Source: Gammaproteobacteria bacterium UBA2810 (GTDB lineage Bacteria; Pseudomonadota; Gammaproteobacteria; Enterobacterales; Succinivibrionaceae). Taken from it: DNA of 31,170 nucleotides. Positions 30,889 to 31,170 of the stretch are shown here, piece by piece (position 1 is the first letter of the stretch; the number at the start of each line of letters is the position of its first letter). A program made the position numbers and the translations under genes. The notes beneath the pieces are model-generated. The model did not search any database. It was not told the origin of the DNA and saw only the letters and a program-made list of their open reading frames with translations. The DNA lies in NCBI GenBank assembly GCA_002351705.1, contig DEHC01000048.1:1-31170 (forward strand). The letters are read 5' to 3'.

Positions 30889-31170
30889 GTGTGCTCGGCA
30901 TGGGCACTGTCTATAGGGTGAAAGTCCCGAACTCGCCCGCTGGAGGGAAGAGTCAGCAACCCGCAAGGCGGTCGGAGCAATCCGATAGCTGAAAGAAGCG
31001 GTAGCAAATTTCCGGACCGACGAACAGGAATCGTCTCAGGCCGCGGCGGCGGACAAGCGTGCATGATAACGCGAAGTCCTGTAACCAGACGGAAGCCACT
31101 GAGGTAAAGACGGCGGTTATGGAAAGAAAGACAGTGTTCTTACCCGAGGAGGTCCCACCGACCGCGAAAG
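30889..31170 (+). mobile_element. 5' part of a group II intron
   Basis: GTGTGC at 30889 fits the GUGYG start of group II introns. It is followed by the domain I hallmarks CTCGGCATGGGCACTGTC, TAGGGTGAAAGTCCCGAA, and later GCCACTGAGGTAAAGACGGC and GACCGCGAAAG near the window end. The intron-encoded reverse transcriptase would begin beyond 31170 and is not visible, so class and completeness are undecided. Its place directly after a terminator-like hairpin recalls the target choice of bacterial IIC introns, but the RNA sequence alone does not settle the class. Confidence 0.8.

Overview
The window looks like chromosome from an anaerobic gammaproteobacterium, most likely a fairly GC-rich member of the Succinivibrionaceae (Aeromonadales). 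This is inferred from a class I adenylate cyclase (CyaA), HemX/HemY, a YihG-type acyltransferase, an ilvE-ilvD-ilvA cluster and a Dcu-type C4-dicarboxylate carrier. Housekeeping genes are GC-rich with strongly biased third positions, which creates long meaningless antisense frames. Several accessory stretches are clearly more AT-rich.

Layout. 1-560: AT-rich edge with an unrecognised small frame and possible mobile-element debris. 565-2403 (minus): autoregulated hipB-hipA pair with two palindromic operators, translationally coupled to a small secreted protein. 2484-3407 (minus): YihG-like acyltransferase. 3554-8549: long leader, ilvE, ilvD, ilvA (branched-chain amino acid synthesis, without ilvG/ilvM) and a terminator. 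8658-11507: hemX-hemY and a terminator. 11623-12745: a TIGR04076-HMA fusion and a GNAT acetyltransferase. 12759-13520 (minus): Rpn/PD-(D/E)XK family protein. 13755-18620: an accessory island with two AAA/DUF4143 ATPases, each directly downstream of its own tandem-repeat array, a flavoprotein, and several dispersed repeats. 18892-22371 (minus): a winged-helix gene and a 980-residue primase-helicase of the TOTE conflict family, with a third repeat array upstream of their promoter. 22680-25241: cyaA. 25456-29427: two tandem paralogues that each join a pseudokinase domain to a Cdc48/Vps4-like AAA+ ATPase, with duplicated promoters. 29581-30831: a Dcu carrier lacking its N-terminal membrane segments. 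30889 to the end: the 5' part of a group II intron, inserted just after a terminator-like hairpin.

The most unusual content is (i) the tandem pseudokinase-AAA+ pair, with nearly identical motor halves, divergent pseudokinase halves and a duplicated promoter; (ii) three unrelated iteron arrays (23-bp, 40-bp and about 41-bp periods), each placed before a different accessory ATPase or conflict gene, one of which carries the gene's own start codon inside the repeat; and (iii) the TOTE primase-helicase paired with a small winged-helix protein. The island from 12.7 to 22.4 kb lies between hemXY and cyaA, which are neighbours in enterobacteria, so this looks like an insertion hotspot in an old syntenic block.
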